Shown: positions 19,924 through 27,841 of the stretch, one piece after another
How the letters are laid out: each line of letters opens with the position of its first letter
Numbering within the stretch: the first letter of the stretch is position 1
NCBI GenBank assembly: GCA_031261425.1
Contig: JAISJR010000040.1
Span: 1 to 36,007 of the forward strand
From: Planctomycetota bacterium
GTDB taxonomy: Bacteria; Planctomycetota; SZUA-567
Direction of reading: 5' to 3'
Length of the DNA: 36,007 nucleotides
The notes under the pieces: model-generated
The model's input: the letters and a program-made list of their open reading frames with translations, nothing else
Database searches by the model: none
Told to the model about the DNA's origin: nothing
Position numbers and translations under genes: made by a program

Positions 19924-20679
19924 ATGCGACTTTTCGGGGGAGAGGTCGTTAGACGGGCGCTTGCCCGTCCGGCGAACCGGCTATGGTTAAGCGCGGCGCT
20001 ATTGGTCGCGATGCACGCCGGCGTCGCCGGCGAGGCGTCGCGTTATCTCGACCCGCTCCCCGCCGAGTCGCTACTCCTCGACAATCAACCCGCCGTCGCG
20101 CCGGAACGCGACACGGCGCGGGAAAATCGCCAACTTTTTCAACCGCGCGAAACCGCGCCGGCAAAAAATAACCGCCCCGCAACCACGCCAAATCCGGCGA
20201 CCGCCGCCGCGTCTAATCAGAATCCTGCCCATCAAAACGCCGCGGGAAAAAGCACCGCGGGGCAAAACGCCGCCGCGCCGAACGCCGCCGCCAATCGACC
20301 GGCGACGCGCAATCCGGTTTTTATGTCGCTACCGATTTTATTGATGGTCGCCGCGTTGGTGGCGCTGTTCGCGTTTTTGACGTATCGCAAGCATTGGCAG
20401 GGCGGCGGGCGCTCGCTGTTCAGTTCGCCGGCGTTGGAAATTTTGGGGCGGACGCAACTTGACCGGCAAAAATACTTCGCGCTTCTGCGCGTCGGCAAAC
20501 GGTTGCTCGTCGTCGGCGTGACGCCGGACGGCTTTACGCCTCTCGCCGAAATTGCCGATGAACAGGAAGCCACCGAGTTAATGTTGGAAGCCCGCCCGCA
20601 AACTCCCGCCGGTAAAAATATGTTCCTCGAATTGTTTAAGAAACACGTGGCGGACGGGAAAACGCCGTTGCCGGAATAG
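19924..20679 (+). CDS. fliO: Flagellar biosynthesis protein FliO
   Basis: A 251-aa bitopic protein that helps assemble the FliP ring of the flagellar export gate. The N-terminus is signal-peptide-like (hydrophobic about 20-36, then AGEASRYLD). Next is a low-complexity Ala/Asn/Pro segment (about 75-130), a transmembrane helix SLPILLMVAALVALFAFL (about 135-152), and the FliO domain with LEILGRTQLDRQKYFALLRV and KRLLVVGVTPDGFTPLAEI. Position directly before fliP supports the call. AGGA upstream fits as ribosome-binding site. The stop TAG is followed by AGT, close to the AGAGC junction motif seen elsewhere. Confidence 0.9.
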   Translation: MRLFGGEVVRRALARPANRLWLSAALLVAMHAGVAGEASRYLDPLPAESLLLDNQPAVAPERDTARENRQLFQPRETAPAKNNRPATTPNPATAAASNQNPAHQNAAGKSTAGQNAAAPNAAANRPATRNPVFMSLPILLMVAALVALFAFLTYRKHWQGGGRSLFSSPALEILGRTQLDRQKYFALLRVGKRLLVVGVTPDGFTPLAEIADEQEATELMLEARPQTPAGKNMFLELFKKHVADGKTPLPE

Positions 20680-20987
20680 AGTACGGGCGAAAAGGGCGAC
20701 AGACCTGTTTTTTTAATTTTTTTTCTCACGGAGGACACGGATAAATTCAATCGCGGGGTTGCTCTATTCAATTGCCACGCCTTTTAAGGCGTGGTGGGCG
20801 GTCAAAAAAGAAAAGGGCTTTAGCCCCAAAAAAAGACATTCAGCTAAAGCCGGTCGTTTTCTAACGCTGACCACGCCCTAAAGGGCGTGGCAATTGAATA
20901 GAGCGTTTTCAATCGGTATTTATCCGTGTCCTCTACGTCTTCTTGAGAAACTATTTCTTTGTTTAGACGAATTTGGAAACAGGTCGA
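20680..20987. repeat. fliO-fliP spacer with a family B palindromic element
   Basis: A 144-bp element at 20761-20904 has perfect 21-bp terminal inverted repeats (GCTCTATTCAATTGCCACGC... and its complement ending GAATAGAGC). Its ends are hairpins GCCACGCCTTTTAAGGCGTG and CCACGCCCTAAAGGGCGTGG, and its interior has AAGGGCTTTAGCCCC and AGCTAAAGCC. It carries no gene. Before it, 20715-20755 is unremarkable AT-rich sequence. After it, TTATCCGTGTCCTCTACGTC at 20919-20938 mirrors GGAGGACACGGATAA at 20731-20745, giving an outer inverted pair. Confidence 0.85.
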
Positions 20988-21965
20988 ATGAACTATTGGC
21001 GTTTATTTTTTTTACTGACGTTGTTGCTGACGCTGAAAACGTTTTCCGCCGAGGACGGGACGCCGCAACTCGGCGTGCCGGGACCGGGCGCGATTTCGAC
21101 CTTGCCGCCGATTACTTATTCGGCGCTCGATATGTCGTTTTTGCCGACGATTACCGACGGCGGTCTCGGTCCCGCCGACACGCCGCCGAAAGTCGCGTCG
21201 GTGTTGCAAATCGTTTTTTTGCTGACCGTGCTGACGCTGGCGCCGAGCATTTTGTTACTCGGCACCTGTTTTATGCGGATTTTGATTGTCTTCAGTTTTT
21301 TCCGCCGCGCGATTGGCACGCAAACGATGCCGCCCGACCAGATGCTGGTCGGCATCGCGCTCGTGCTGACCGTGTTCATTATGTATCCGACGTGGACGAA
21401 AGCGTGGAACGACGGGTTGAAGCCGTATTTGGAGGAAGCCATCGACCCCGCGACCGGTCAACCGATGACGCAACGCGAAATGTTTTGGCGAATGATTGAG
21501 CCGCACCGCGAATTTATGGCGCAATGTTTGGAAGCCAACAACGGCATCGAGGAACTGCGCTTTTTTATGGGCGTCGCCGGACACCAGCAAGAGGACGAAG
21601 AGCACAACATTTATTGGCTCGGCGAAAACGGGCGGCGCGTCGGGCAATTTGAAGAGTTGACGCTCGCCGATTTCCCGACGATGGTATTAACGCCGGCGTT
21701 TATTTCGGCGGAATTGAAACGCGCGTTTTGGATGGGTTTTTTACTTTATCTGCCGTTTTTGATTATGGATATGGTGATTTCATCGGTGTTGATGAGTATG
21801 GGGATGATGATGTTGCCGCCGATGATGGTCAGTATGCCGCTAAAAATCATTATGTTTATTTTGGTGGACGGCTGGCAATTGTTGTTGGAAGGCACGGTGA
21901 TGAGTTTTCCGGCGGGCGTGCGGACCTTTACGCCGGAGTTGTTGGGAATGCCGGCGGGGAATTAA
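20988..21965 (+). CDS. fliP: Flagellar export gate protein FliP
   Basis: This core export-gate subunit (five copies in other systems) is 325 aa here, against about 245 in E. coli. The start at MNYWRLFF gives a cleavable signal peptide, as known for FliP; a TTG 15 nt upstream is an alternative. Conserved segments are TLAPSILLLGTCFMRILIVFSF, PPDQMLVGIALVLT, PLREFM-like PHREFM, ISAELKRAFWMGF, PFLIMDMVISSVLMSMGMMM and ILVDGWQLL. Extra length lies in the N-terminal periplasmic segment, in the loop around GHQQEDEEHNIYWLGENGR, and in a 17-residue tail. The spacer to fliQ holds another family B element. Confidence 0.97.
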   Translation: MNYWRLFFLLTLLLTLKTFSAEDGTPQLGVPGPGAISTLPPITYSALDMSFLPTITDGGLGPADTPPKVASVLQIVFLLTVLTLAPSILLLGTCFMRILIVFSFFRRAIGTQTMPPDQMLVGIALVLTVFIMYPTWTKAWNDGLKPYLEEAIDPATGQPMTQREMFWRMIEPHREFMAQCLEANNGIEELRFFMGVAGHQQEDEEHNIYWLGENGRRVGQFEELTLADFPTMVLTPAFISAELKRAFWMGFLLYLPFLIMDMVISSVLMSMGMMMLPPMMVSMPLKIIMFILVDGWQLLLEGTVMSFPAGVRTFTPELLGMPAGN

Positions 21966-22331
21966 AAATTACAAATTAAAAATTAAAAATTGTGGAGTTT
22001 GATTGGTAAATTCGCAAAGCGTGATTGGATAGTAGGGTTGTATTCAAATCGCGGTGGCTCTATTCAATTGCCACGCCTTTTAAGGCGTGGTGGACGGTCA
22101 AAAAAGAAAAGGGCTTTAGCCCAAATAAATCATTCGGCTAAAGCCGGTCATTTTCCAACCGCTATCCACGCCCTAAAGGGCGTGGCAATTGAATAGAGCG
22201 TTGCGGTTGCCCCGAAGAACTTTGTCCGCGGATTACGCTTCTTTGCCTGATAAATCGGGGGATTTTATTTTTGCGCGTAACGTTAATTGTTAATTTTTAA
22301 TTGTAAATTGTTAATTGTTAATTGGTGTCCT
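21966..22331. repeat. fliP-fliQ spacer: heptamer array, core and family B element
   Basis: AAATTAC/AAATTAA units (21964-21991) lead into a core copy GTGGAGTTTGATTGGTAAAT TCGCAAAGCG. A family B element (22057-22199) with the same 21-bp terminal inverted repeats as 20761-20904 follows. 22200-22280 shows nothing recognisable. A GTTAATT/GTAAATT arm (22283-22324) ends 7 nt before the fliQ start. The family B element thus appears inserted between the two arms of a heptamer spacer. Confidence 0.85.
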
Positions 22332-22601
22332 ATGCCCGACGTGCCGATGATTATTGACGTAACGCGCGATATGATGTATGTGGCGATTGAATTGTCGATG
22401 CCGGTGTTGTTGACCGCGCTCGTGGTCGGCGTCGCCATCAGTTTATTTCAGACGGTTACCAGCGTGCAGGAAATGACCCTGACTTTTGTGCCGAAACTTA
22501 TCGCCGTATTAAGCGTCGTCCTGTTGGCGTTGCCGTGGATGATTGACGTTATCAACGAATATACCCGCGATTTATGGGGCTTGATGGCGAACTATTATTA
22601 G
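22332..22601 (+). CDS. fliQ: Flagellar export gate protein FliQ
   Basis: An 89-aa protein with two transmembrane helices, the exact family length. FliQ packs around the FliP-FliR helical core of the export gate. The motif VGVAISLFQTVTSVQEMTLTFVPK is diagnostic. The start MPDVPMIID is chosen; upstream in-frame sequence (MLIFNCKLLIVNW) is heptamer-encoded. There is no Shine-Dalgarno. The stop TAG joins a GAGTTGA array. Confidence 0.96.
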   Translation: MPDVPMIIDVTRDMMYVAIELSMPVLLTALVVGVAISLFQTVTSVQEMTLTFVPKLIAVLSVVLLALPWMIDVINEYTRDLWGLMANYY

Positions 22602-22699
22602 AGTTGAGAGTTTAGAGTTGAGAGTTAAAAGTTTGCATGACCGCTATCTCGCTCAACTTTCAACTCTAAACTCTCAACTCTAAACTCTGAACTCTAACT
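22602..22699. repeat. fliQ-fliR spacer: mirrored GAGTTGA arms
   Basis: The left arm 22601-22628 is GAGTTGA/GAGTTTA. The right arm 22653-22696 is TCAACTT/TCAACTC/TAAACTC/TGAACTC. The loop AAAAGTTTGCATGACCGCTA TCTCGC lacks the usual core. The right arm ends 3 nt before the fliR ATG, so the start codon has no Shine-Dalgarno and could be hidden in the stem. Confidence 0.85.
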
Positions 22700-23554
22700 A
22701 TGGAAACTCCCGAATTCGTAACGCTTGACGGCGCGCTGATGAACTACTTCGTGTTCGGGCTGGCGTTGGTGCGGATGTCCGGCTTGGTGATGGTGGCGCC
22801 GTTTTTTTCGATACAACTGGCGGCGTTGCGGTTTCGGGCGGGAATGGCGATTTTCTTTGCGCTGGCGATTTTTCCGACGGTAAAAGCGTCGTTCGCCGCG
22901 CTGGAATACACCCATCTCGAATCCGCCACGATGGTCGTTTTGACCGTGCAGGAAATTTGCATCGGGCTGATGATTGGCTTCGTGGCGACGATTGTTTTCG
23001 CCGCGGCGAAACTCGCCGGCGATGTCGCCGGTCAGCAAATCGGCTTTTCGATGGCGCAAATAATGGACCCGGCGTCCGGCACCGAAAATTCGCTCGTCGG
23101 TTATTTAATGTCGGAAGTCGGCACGCTGGTCTTTTTAATCCTGAATTTGCATTTGTATCTGATTTGGCTGTTGCGTTACAGTTACGACATCGTCGGCATC
23201 GGCGCGCTGAAAAATTGGGCGTTTTTTGACGCTTGTTTCGCCGGCATCGAGCTCGAATCGCAAGAAATGTTTGTGGTCGCGCTAAAATTGGCGATCCCGA
23301 TTATTACGGTGATGTTAATGATGAGCGTGATGATTGGTTTCATTACCCGCACCATGCCGCAAATGAATCTAATGGTTTTGGATATGCCGCTCCGCATCAT
23401 TGTCGGTTTGATTTCAGTGATGTTGTTGATTCCGGTGTTTTGCATTTTATACGGCGGCAGTTTCACGCCGCTAAACGCCGGCGACAACGACCGCGGTCTC
23501 GTCCACGATATGTTGGACGCGCTGTTTAATATGGTCGGCGCGATGGGGGGATAG
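22700..23554 (+). CDS. fliR: Flagellar export gate protein FliR
   Basis: A 284-aa membrane protein of the FliP/Q/R export gate with five to six hydrophobic segments. Family features include LVRMSGLVMVAPFFS near the N-terminus, RFRAGMAIFFALAI, VQEICIGLMIGFVATIVFAA, the conserved GDVAGQQIGFSMAQIMDP segment and FITRTMPQMNLMVLDMPLRI. The end GAMGG and TAG are followed by AGC and an AATTAAC array. Confidence 0.96.
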   Translation: METPEFVTLDGALMNYFVFGLALVRMSGLVMVAPFFSIQLAALRFRAGMAIFFALAIFPTVKASFAALEYTHLESATMVVLTVQEICIGLMIGFVATIVFAAAKLAGDVAGQQIGFSMAQIMDPASGTENSLVGYLMSEVGTLVFLILNLHLYLIWLLRYSYDIVGIGALKNWAFFDACFAGIELESQEMFVVALKLAIPIITVMLMMSVMIGFITRTMPQMNLMVLDMPLRIIVGLISVMLLIPVFCILYGGSFTPLNAGDNDRGLVHDMLDALFNMVGAMGG

Positions 23555-23587
23555 AGCAATTAACAATTAACAATTCATAATTAACAA
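23551..23587. repeat. AATTAAC array after fliR
   Basis: AGAGC then AATTAAC/AATTAAC/AATTCAT/AATTAAC units begin on the fliR stop. The partner arm TTAATTGTTAATTTTGAATT (23737-23756) lies beyond a protein-gene fragment, so foreign sequence occupies the position where the core is normally found. Confidence 0.85.
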
Positions 23588-23740
23588 TTGAAAGAAGCCG
23601 GTGAAACCGAGTATTGGCTCGAACTGTTACACGAAAGCGGCTATATCAAAACCGCCGTCTTTACCAGCATTGTCGCCGATAATAAGGAAATTATAAAATT
23701 GTTGACCGCGATTCTGAAAACCCAGACCAAACGTTCTTAA
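23588..23740 (+). pseudogene. C-terminal fragment of a four-helix-bundle (S23/IVP-like) protein
   Basis: The frame from TTG reads LKEAGETEYWLELLHESGYI then KTAVFTSIVADNKEIIKLLT and AILKTQTKRS before TAA. The pattern EAxETxYWLELLxESGYI...EIIKLLTAILKTxK is the C-terminal helix pair of four-helix-bundle proteins related to the S23 proteins encoded in 23S rRNA intervening sequences. Those proteins are about 115-130 aa; only the last 49-50 residues remain, and the 5' part is replaced by an AATTAAC array. It is probably not translated. Confidence 0.75.
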
Positions 23741-23768
23741 TTGTTAATTTTGAATTGTGAATTGAATT

Positions 23769-24857
23769 ATGTCGGCAGAAAGCGAAGGTCGCACCGAGCA
23801 ACCGACGGGGCAAAAACTGCAACGCGCTCGTCGCGAGGGGCAAGTGGCGAAAAGCCAAGACCTCTCGGCGGCGACGCTGTCGCTTGCCGGCACGCTGACG
23901 ATTTGGCTGTTGGGCGGCTGGTGCGTCGAAAATTTTGCCGCGTGTTTGTATCGCTTTATTTTTGAGGAATTGGCGGCGGAGGCGTTGCCGCGCGACAAAG
24001 AAGTTATCCCGTATCTGTTGATGGCGTTGCAATACACGGCGTTCATTTTAGTGCCGATTTTAGCGTTGGTCGTTGTCGCGGCGCTGGCGATTAATATTTA
24101 TCAGGTCGGCTTAAAAGTTTCGTTTGAGCCGCTGAAATTGAAGTTCAGCAAACTCAATCCGGTCAGCGGCATGAAGAATTTGTTTTCCAAGCAAAAAGTC
24201 GTGATGTTGGGGCAGAATTTATTGAAATTGGTTTTTGCCGCCGCCGTAACGTTGCCGGTGTTGTGGGCGGCGTATATGGAGTCCGCGTCGCTTGCTTTTT
24301 TAGTGCCGAGCGCTTCGGCGAGTTATTGCGCGAACAGCGCCATCAGCGTGGCGTTGCGCGTGTCCGGCGCGTTGTTGGTGCTCAGTTTGTTCGACTGGTG
24401 GTATCAGCGCTATAAATTCAACGAACAAATGAAAATGACGAAAGAGGAGGTCAAAGACGAAGCGCGCAGTCAGGAAGGCGACCCGCAAGTCAAGCAAAAG
24501 CGGCGGCAAAAACAGATGGAAATGGCGCGCAACCGGATGATGAAAGAAATTCCCGACGCCGACGTGGTGGTGCGTAACCCGACGCATTACGCGGTGGCGC
24601 TGAAATACTCGCCGGAAATGGCGGCGCCGGTGGTGGTGGCGAAAGGCAAAAACAAAATCGCCGAGAAAATTTTGGCATTGGCGAAAGAGGCGCGCGTGCC
24701 GATGTGGCAAGACCCGTGGCTGGCGCGCGAACTCTACAAACTCGAACTCGGCGAAGCGATTCCGCCGGAACTGTTCCAAGCCGTGGTCAACATTTTGTCG
24801 CACGTGATGAAAAAAGAAAAAATGGCGGAATTTATGAAAAACAAAAATGCGGCGTGA
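23769..24857 (+). CDS. flhB: Flagellar export switch protein FlhB
   Basis: It controls the change from rod/hook to filament export (362 aa). The N-terminal ESEGRTEQPTGQKLQRARREGQVAKS segment and four transmembrane helices are typical. The cytoplasmic domain has the autocleavage motif NPTH at 270-273, then YAVALKY and a long C-terminal tail, so cleavage is expected to be functional. The leader GAATTGTGAATTGAATT directly before ATG is identical to that of flhA and contains no Shine-Dalgarno. Confidence 0.97.
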   Translation: MSAESEGRTEQPTGQKLQRARREGQVAKSQDLSAATLSLAGTLTIWLLGGWCVENFAACLYRFIFEELAAEALPRDKEVIPYLLMALQYTAFILVPILALVVVAALAINIYQVGLKVSFEPLKLKFSKLNPVSGMKNLFSKQKVVMLGQNLLKLVFAAAVTLPVLWAAYMESASLAFLVPSASASYCANSAISVALRVSGALLVLSLFDWWYQRYKFNEQMKMTKEEVKDEARSQEGDPQVKQKRRQKQMEMARNRMMKEIPDADVVVRNPTHYAVALKYSPEMAAPVVVAKGKNKIAEKILALAKEARVPMWQDPWLARELYKLELGEAIPPELFQAVVNILSHVMKKEKMAEFMKNKNAA

Positions 24858-25288
24858 GGCGGAGCGGATTGACGGGGCGGTGGTTTTTAATAATTCCGAC
24901 AACCGCCCCGCAGGGGCGGCGCGTAACAGCCCAGCGCAACGCGCTGGGGAGGAGTGTTTCCTAAATAAATCACGCCCTGCAAGGGCAATGCCGGAAATTT
25001 CCATTGCTCTTACAGAGCGCCAACGTTTTTTTCGACAACGATAACCCAGCCCGCCGGAAAATCATAAAGCCGATTTTCCTTTGGGCTGGGCTGTTACGCG
25101 CCGCCCCTGCGGGGCTAATTTCTTGTCGGCGTTGTCCGGCGGTTACGCTCACGGCTTCGCCGTTTCGCTCACCGCCGGTTATTCATCATCACGCCCCGGC
25201 GGGGCGTTTTAAGGAGGTTATTAAAACGGTCTAACCAATCTCCGGTCTCTCAACGGTTAATTTTTAATTGTGAATTGTGAATTGAATT
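24858..25288. repeat. flhB-flhA spacer with a family C palindromic element
   Basis: A 211-bp element (24905-25115) has perfect 30-bp terminal inverted repeats (GCCCCGCAGGGGCGGCGCGT... and its complement). Inside are CGCCCTGCAAGGGCAATG (24972-24989) mirrored by CATTGCTCTTACAGAGCG, and CCCAGCCCGCCGGAAAATC (25045-25063) mirrored by GATTTTCCTTTGGGCTGGG. The same two inner hairpins recur at 35867-35984. Further hairpins follow (GGCGGTTACGCTCACGG; GCCCCGGCGGGGC). The flhA leader AATTGTGAATT ends it. No gene was found. Confidence 0.85.
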
Positions 25289-27451
25289 ATGGCGGCAACG
25301 ACAGCGGCGGTTTCTTCGCCGAAAGACAAATTATTAGCCCTTCTGGGGAAAGTCGCGAACGCGCAACACGCGCTGATTCCGATATTTATCGTCTTTACGC
25401 TGGTTACCATCATTTATCCGCTCCCCGGCTGGATGATGGATTTTTTATTGGGTCTCAACATCACGCTGTCGCTGATGCTCCTGCTCTCGTGCATCTACGT
25501 TACGCGCCCCACCGAAATGGGTTGTTTCCCGTCGATTTTGTTGATTCTGACGATGTTCCGCCTGTCGCTCAACATCTCGACGACGCGGTTGATTTTGACC
25601 CGCGCCCCAACGCTCGGCGACCACGCGGCGGGCGATATCGTCTATTCTTTCGGCGCGTTCGTCACCGGCGCGGGCGGCGAGCAATACGGGCTTATCGTCG
25701 GACTCGTCATCTTCACCATCATCGTCGTCATTCAAGTAATGGTCATCACCAAAGGCGCGACGCGCATCGCCGAAGTCGCGGCGCGCTTCACCTTGGACGC
25801 GATGCCGGGGCGGCAAATGGCGATTGACGCCGACTTGCAAGCCGGCACCATCACCGACAAAGAGGCGCAAGCCCGCCGCGACGACATTCGCAAACTCGCC
25901 GACTTTTACGGCGCGATGGACGGCGCGGCGAAATTCGTGCAGGGCGACACGATGGCGGGCATCGTCATCACGCTCGTCAATATCGGCGCGGGCTTCATCA
26001 TCGGCGTAACGCTCGGCGGGATGGAACTCGCGGACGCCGCCCAGACGTTCACCAAACTGACGATTGGCGACGGTTTGGTCGGGCAATTGCCCGCGCTGAT
26101 GATTAGCGTCGGCTCCGGTTTGCTGGTGTCGCGCGGCAACGAGGAAGGCAATTTCGGCGGCGAGATTTTCAAGCAATACGTCAACAACCGCAAGGCGCTG
26201 GGCTTGGCGACGGTGATGGTGTTGCTCACCGGACTTTCCGGCGCGCTCGGCATCACGCCGTTTCCGGCGGTGCCGCTGATGTTAATCGCGGCGGTGTGCG
26301 GGGCGTGGTGGTGGCGGCTCGGCTTTGCCGGCGACCTCGACCGGCAACAAGCCGAAGCGGAGGCGGCGAAAGAAAAAGAAGCCGAAAAACCGAAAGAAGA
26401 AAAAGTCGAGGACTTCCTTAAAATCGACCCGATGGCGCTGACGATTGGCTACGGCTTGGTGTCGTTGGTTGACGCGAAACAAGCCGAAAACGGCGGCGGC
26501 AATCTCTTGCAACGGATTTCGATGATTCGGCAACAGATGGCGACGGAACTCGGCATCATCGTGCCGCCGATTCGGATTCGCGATAACGCGCATTTGAAGC
26601 ATAATGAATACGCGATTGAAATTCAGGGCAACGAAGTCGCGCGCGGCTTGCTTGAACCCGACCGCTTGCTCGCGGTGGACGCCGGACAGGTTACGCAACC
26701 GATTGACGGCATCGAAGGCACCGAGCCGGCGTTCGGGATGCCGGCGGTGTGGATTACCGACAGCCAGCGCGAAAAAGCCGAACAGCGCGGCTACGCGGTG
26801 GTTGACGCCGACTCCGTCGTCGCGACGCATTTGACGGAAGTTATCCGCACCCGCTCGGCGGAATTGCTGAACAACGAGGAAGTCAATCGCTTGCTCGAAA
26901 ACGTCAAAGAAAGTTTGCCGAATTTGGTCGCGGCGGTGATTCCGAATCCGGTAAGTCCGTTTGATTTGCAAAAGGTCTTGCAGAATTTGTTGCGCGAGCG
27001 GGTGTCGGTGCGTAATCTGCCGGCGATTTTGGAAGTGCTGGCGGAAGTCGCGCCGCGCGCCAAGGATTTTGAGATTTTGACGGCGCACTGCCGGAACAAA
27101 CTGTCGCGGCAAATTTGCGCCGAATATCAGGAAAACGGCACGCTATACGTGGTAACGCTCGACCCGGCGTTGGAAGAGGCGATTGCGCGGCGCATCGAGC
27201 GGACGGATTCCGGTTCGTATCTGACATTGCGCCCCGAAGACCAACGCAAAATCTGCGACGGCATCGCCGAGCAGGTGCAAAAGCAAATGCAGGGCGGACA
27301 CACGGCGTTGTTGCTCACCGGACCGCAAGTGCGGCTACAAGTGAAACGGCTGACGGAAACGCCGCTACCGGCGCTGGCGGTGATTGCGTATAACGAAGTC
27401 CTGCCGGAAATTAAAGTCGAAAGCGTCGGGATGGTGAAGGTGGAACTGTGA
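25289..27451 (+). CDS. flhA: Flagellar export protein FlhA
   Basis: The large export-gate subunit, which forms a nonameric ring and docks chaperone-substrate complexes (720 aa; E. coli 692). The N-terminal half has about eight transmembrane helices with the family signatures MFRLSLNISTTRLIL and ITKGATRIAEVAARFTLDAM PGRQMAIDADL. The cytoplasmic domain begins after a charged linker (EAEAAKEKEAEKPKEEKVED, about 353-372). The start fits the family and has the same SD-less leader as flhB. Confidence 0.98.
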   Translation: MAATTAAVSSPKDKLLALLGKVANAQHALIPIFIVFTLVTIIYPLPGWMMDFLLGLNITLSLMLLLSCIYVTRPTEMGCFPSILLILTMFRLSLNISTTRLILTRAPTLGDHAAGDIVYSFGAFVTGAGGEQYGLIVGLVIFTIIVVIQVMVITKGATRIAEVAARFTLDAMPGRQMAIDADLQAGTITDKEAQARRDDIRKLADFYGAMDGAAKFVQGDTMAGIVITLVNIGAGFIIGVTLGGMELADAAQTFTKLTIGDGLVGQLPALMISVGSGLLVSRGNEEGNFGGEIFKQYVNNRKALGLATVMVLLTGLSGALGITPFPAVPLMLIAAVCGAWWWRLGFAGDLDRQQAEAEAAKEKEAEKPKEEKVEDFLKIDPMALTIGYGLVSLVDAKQAENGGGNLLQRISMIRQQMATELGIIVPPIRIRDNAHLKHNEYAIEIQGNEVARGLLEPDRLLAVDAGQVTQPIDGIEGTEPAFGMPAVWITDSQREKAEQRGYAVVDADSVVATHLTEVIRTRSAELLNNEEVNRLLENVKESLPNLVAAVIPNPVSPFDLQKVLQNLLRERVSVRNLPAILEVLAEVAPRAKDFEILTAHCRNKLSRQICAEYQENGTLYVVTLDPALEEAIARRIERTDSGSYLTLRPEDQRKICDGIAEQVQKQMQGGHTALLLTGPQVRLQVKRLTETPLPALAVIAYNEVLPEIKVESVGMVKVEL

Positions 27452-27601
27452 GGCACAATTAACAATTCACAATTAACAATTGAGGAGTAATTATCAAATG
27501 GCGCGAAGCAAATTTGAAGACCAAACTCCAAAATTTTTAATTTTTAATTTGTAATTTTTAATTGTTAATTGAACTCATCAACAAAGCGGAAAGGGACAAA
27601 T
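27452..27601. repeat. flhA-antitoxin spacer: mirrored arms with core
   Basis: The left arm is AATTAAC/AATTCAC (27459-27482). The core is GAGGAGTAATTATCAAATGG CGCGAAGC ... ACCAAACTCC. The right arm is ATTTTTA/ATTTGTA/GTTAATT (27534-27570). The left end lacks AGAGC and has GGCAC instead. The antitoxin ribosome-binding site AAAGGGAC follows. Confidence 0.8.
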
Positions 27602-27841
27602 ATGACGGCGACAATGACGGTGGCGGCAAATGAAATGGACGCCGCTTTTATGGCGAAGGCGCGCGACGCTTACCGCGACGAGCGCGTGGTGTTGATGCCG
27701 GAGCCGGACTATCAAAAGTTGATGAAAGCGTGGCGCAACGCCGAATATCTGATGAAATTAGACCGCGCGCGCGCGCAGATTGACGCCGGACAAGTCGTGG
27801 TGGTGTCGATGGAAGAGTTGGAAAGGATGGCAAATGGCTGA
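27602..27841 (+). CDS. Antitoxin of a YoeB-type toxin-antitoxin pair
   Basis: A 79-aa protein. The start is the ATG preceded by AAAGGGAC. The middle (EPDYQKLMKAWRNAEYLMKL) and end (DRARAQIDAGQVVVVSMEELE) resemble the C-terminal toxin-binding part of Phd/YefM antitoxins; the N-terminal DNA-binding part is short and poorly recognisable. Its stop overlaps the toxin start by 8 nt (ATGGCTGA), typical of coupled TA genes. It sits between flhA and flhF, away from any mobile element gene. Confidence 0.8.
   Translation: MTATMTVAANEMDAAFMAKARDAYRDERVVLMPEPDYQKLMKAWRNAEYLMKLDRARAQIDAGQVVVVSMEELERMANG

Noticed and set aside
20680-22331. Family B elements as rho-independent terminators
   Set aside because: They have hairpins but no T-tract after the right-hand stem, and they lie inside a co-oriented export gene cluster. 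Repeat-element origin fits better, although an effect on transcription is possible.
23588-23740. Intact small gene starting at TTG
   Set aside because: The product aligns only with the C-terminal part of four-helix-bundle proteins and the upstream sequence is a repeat array, so a fragment is more likely.
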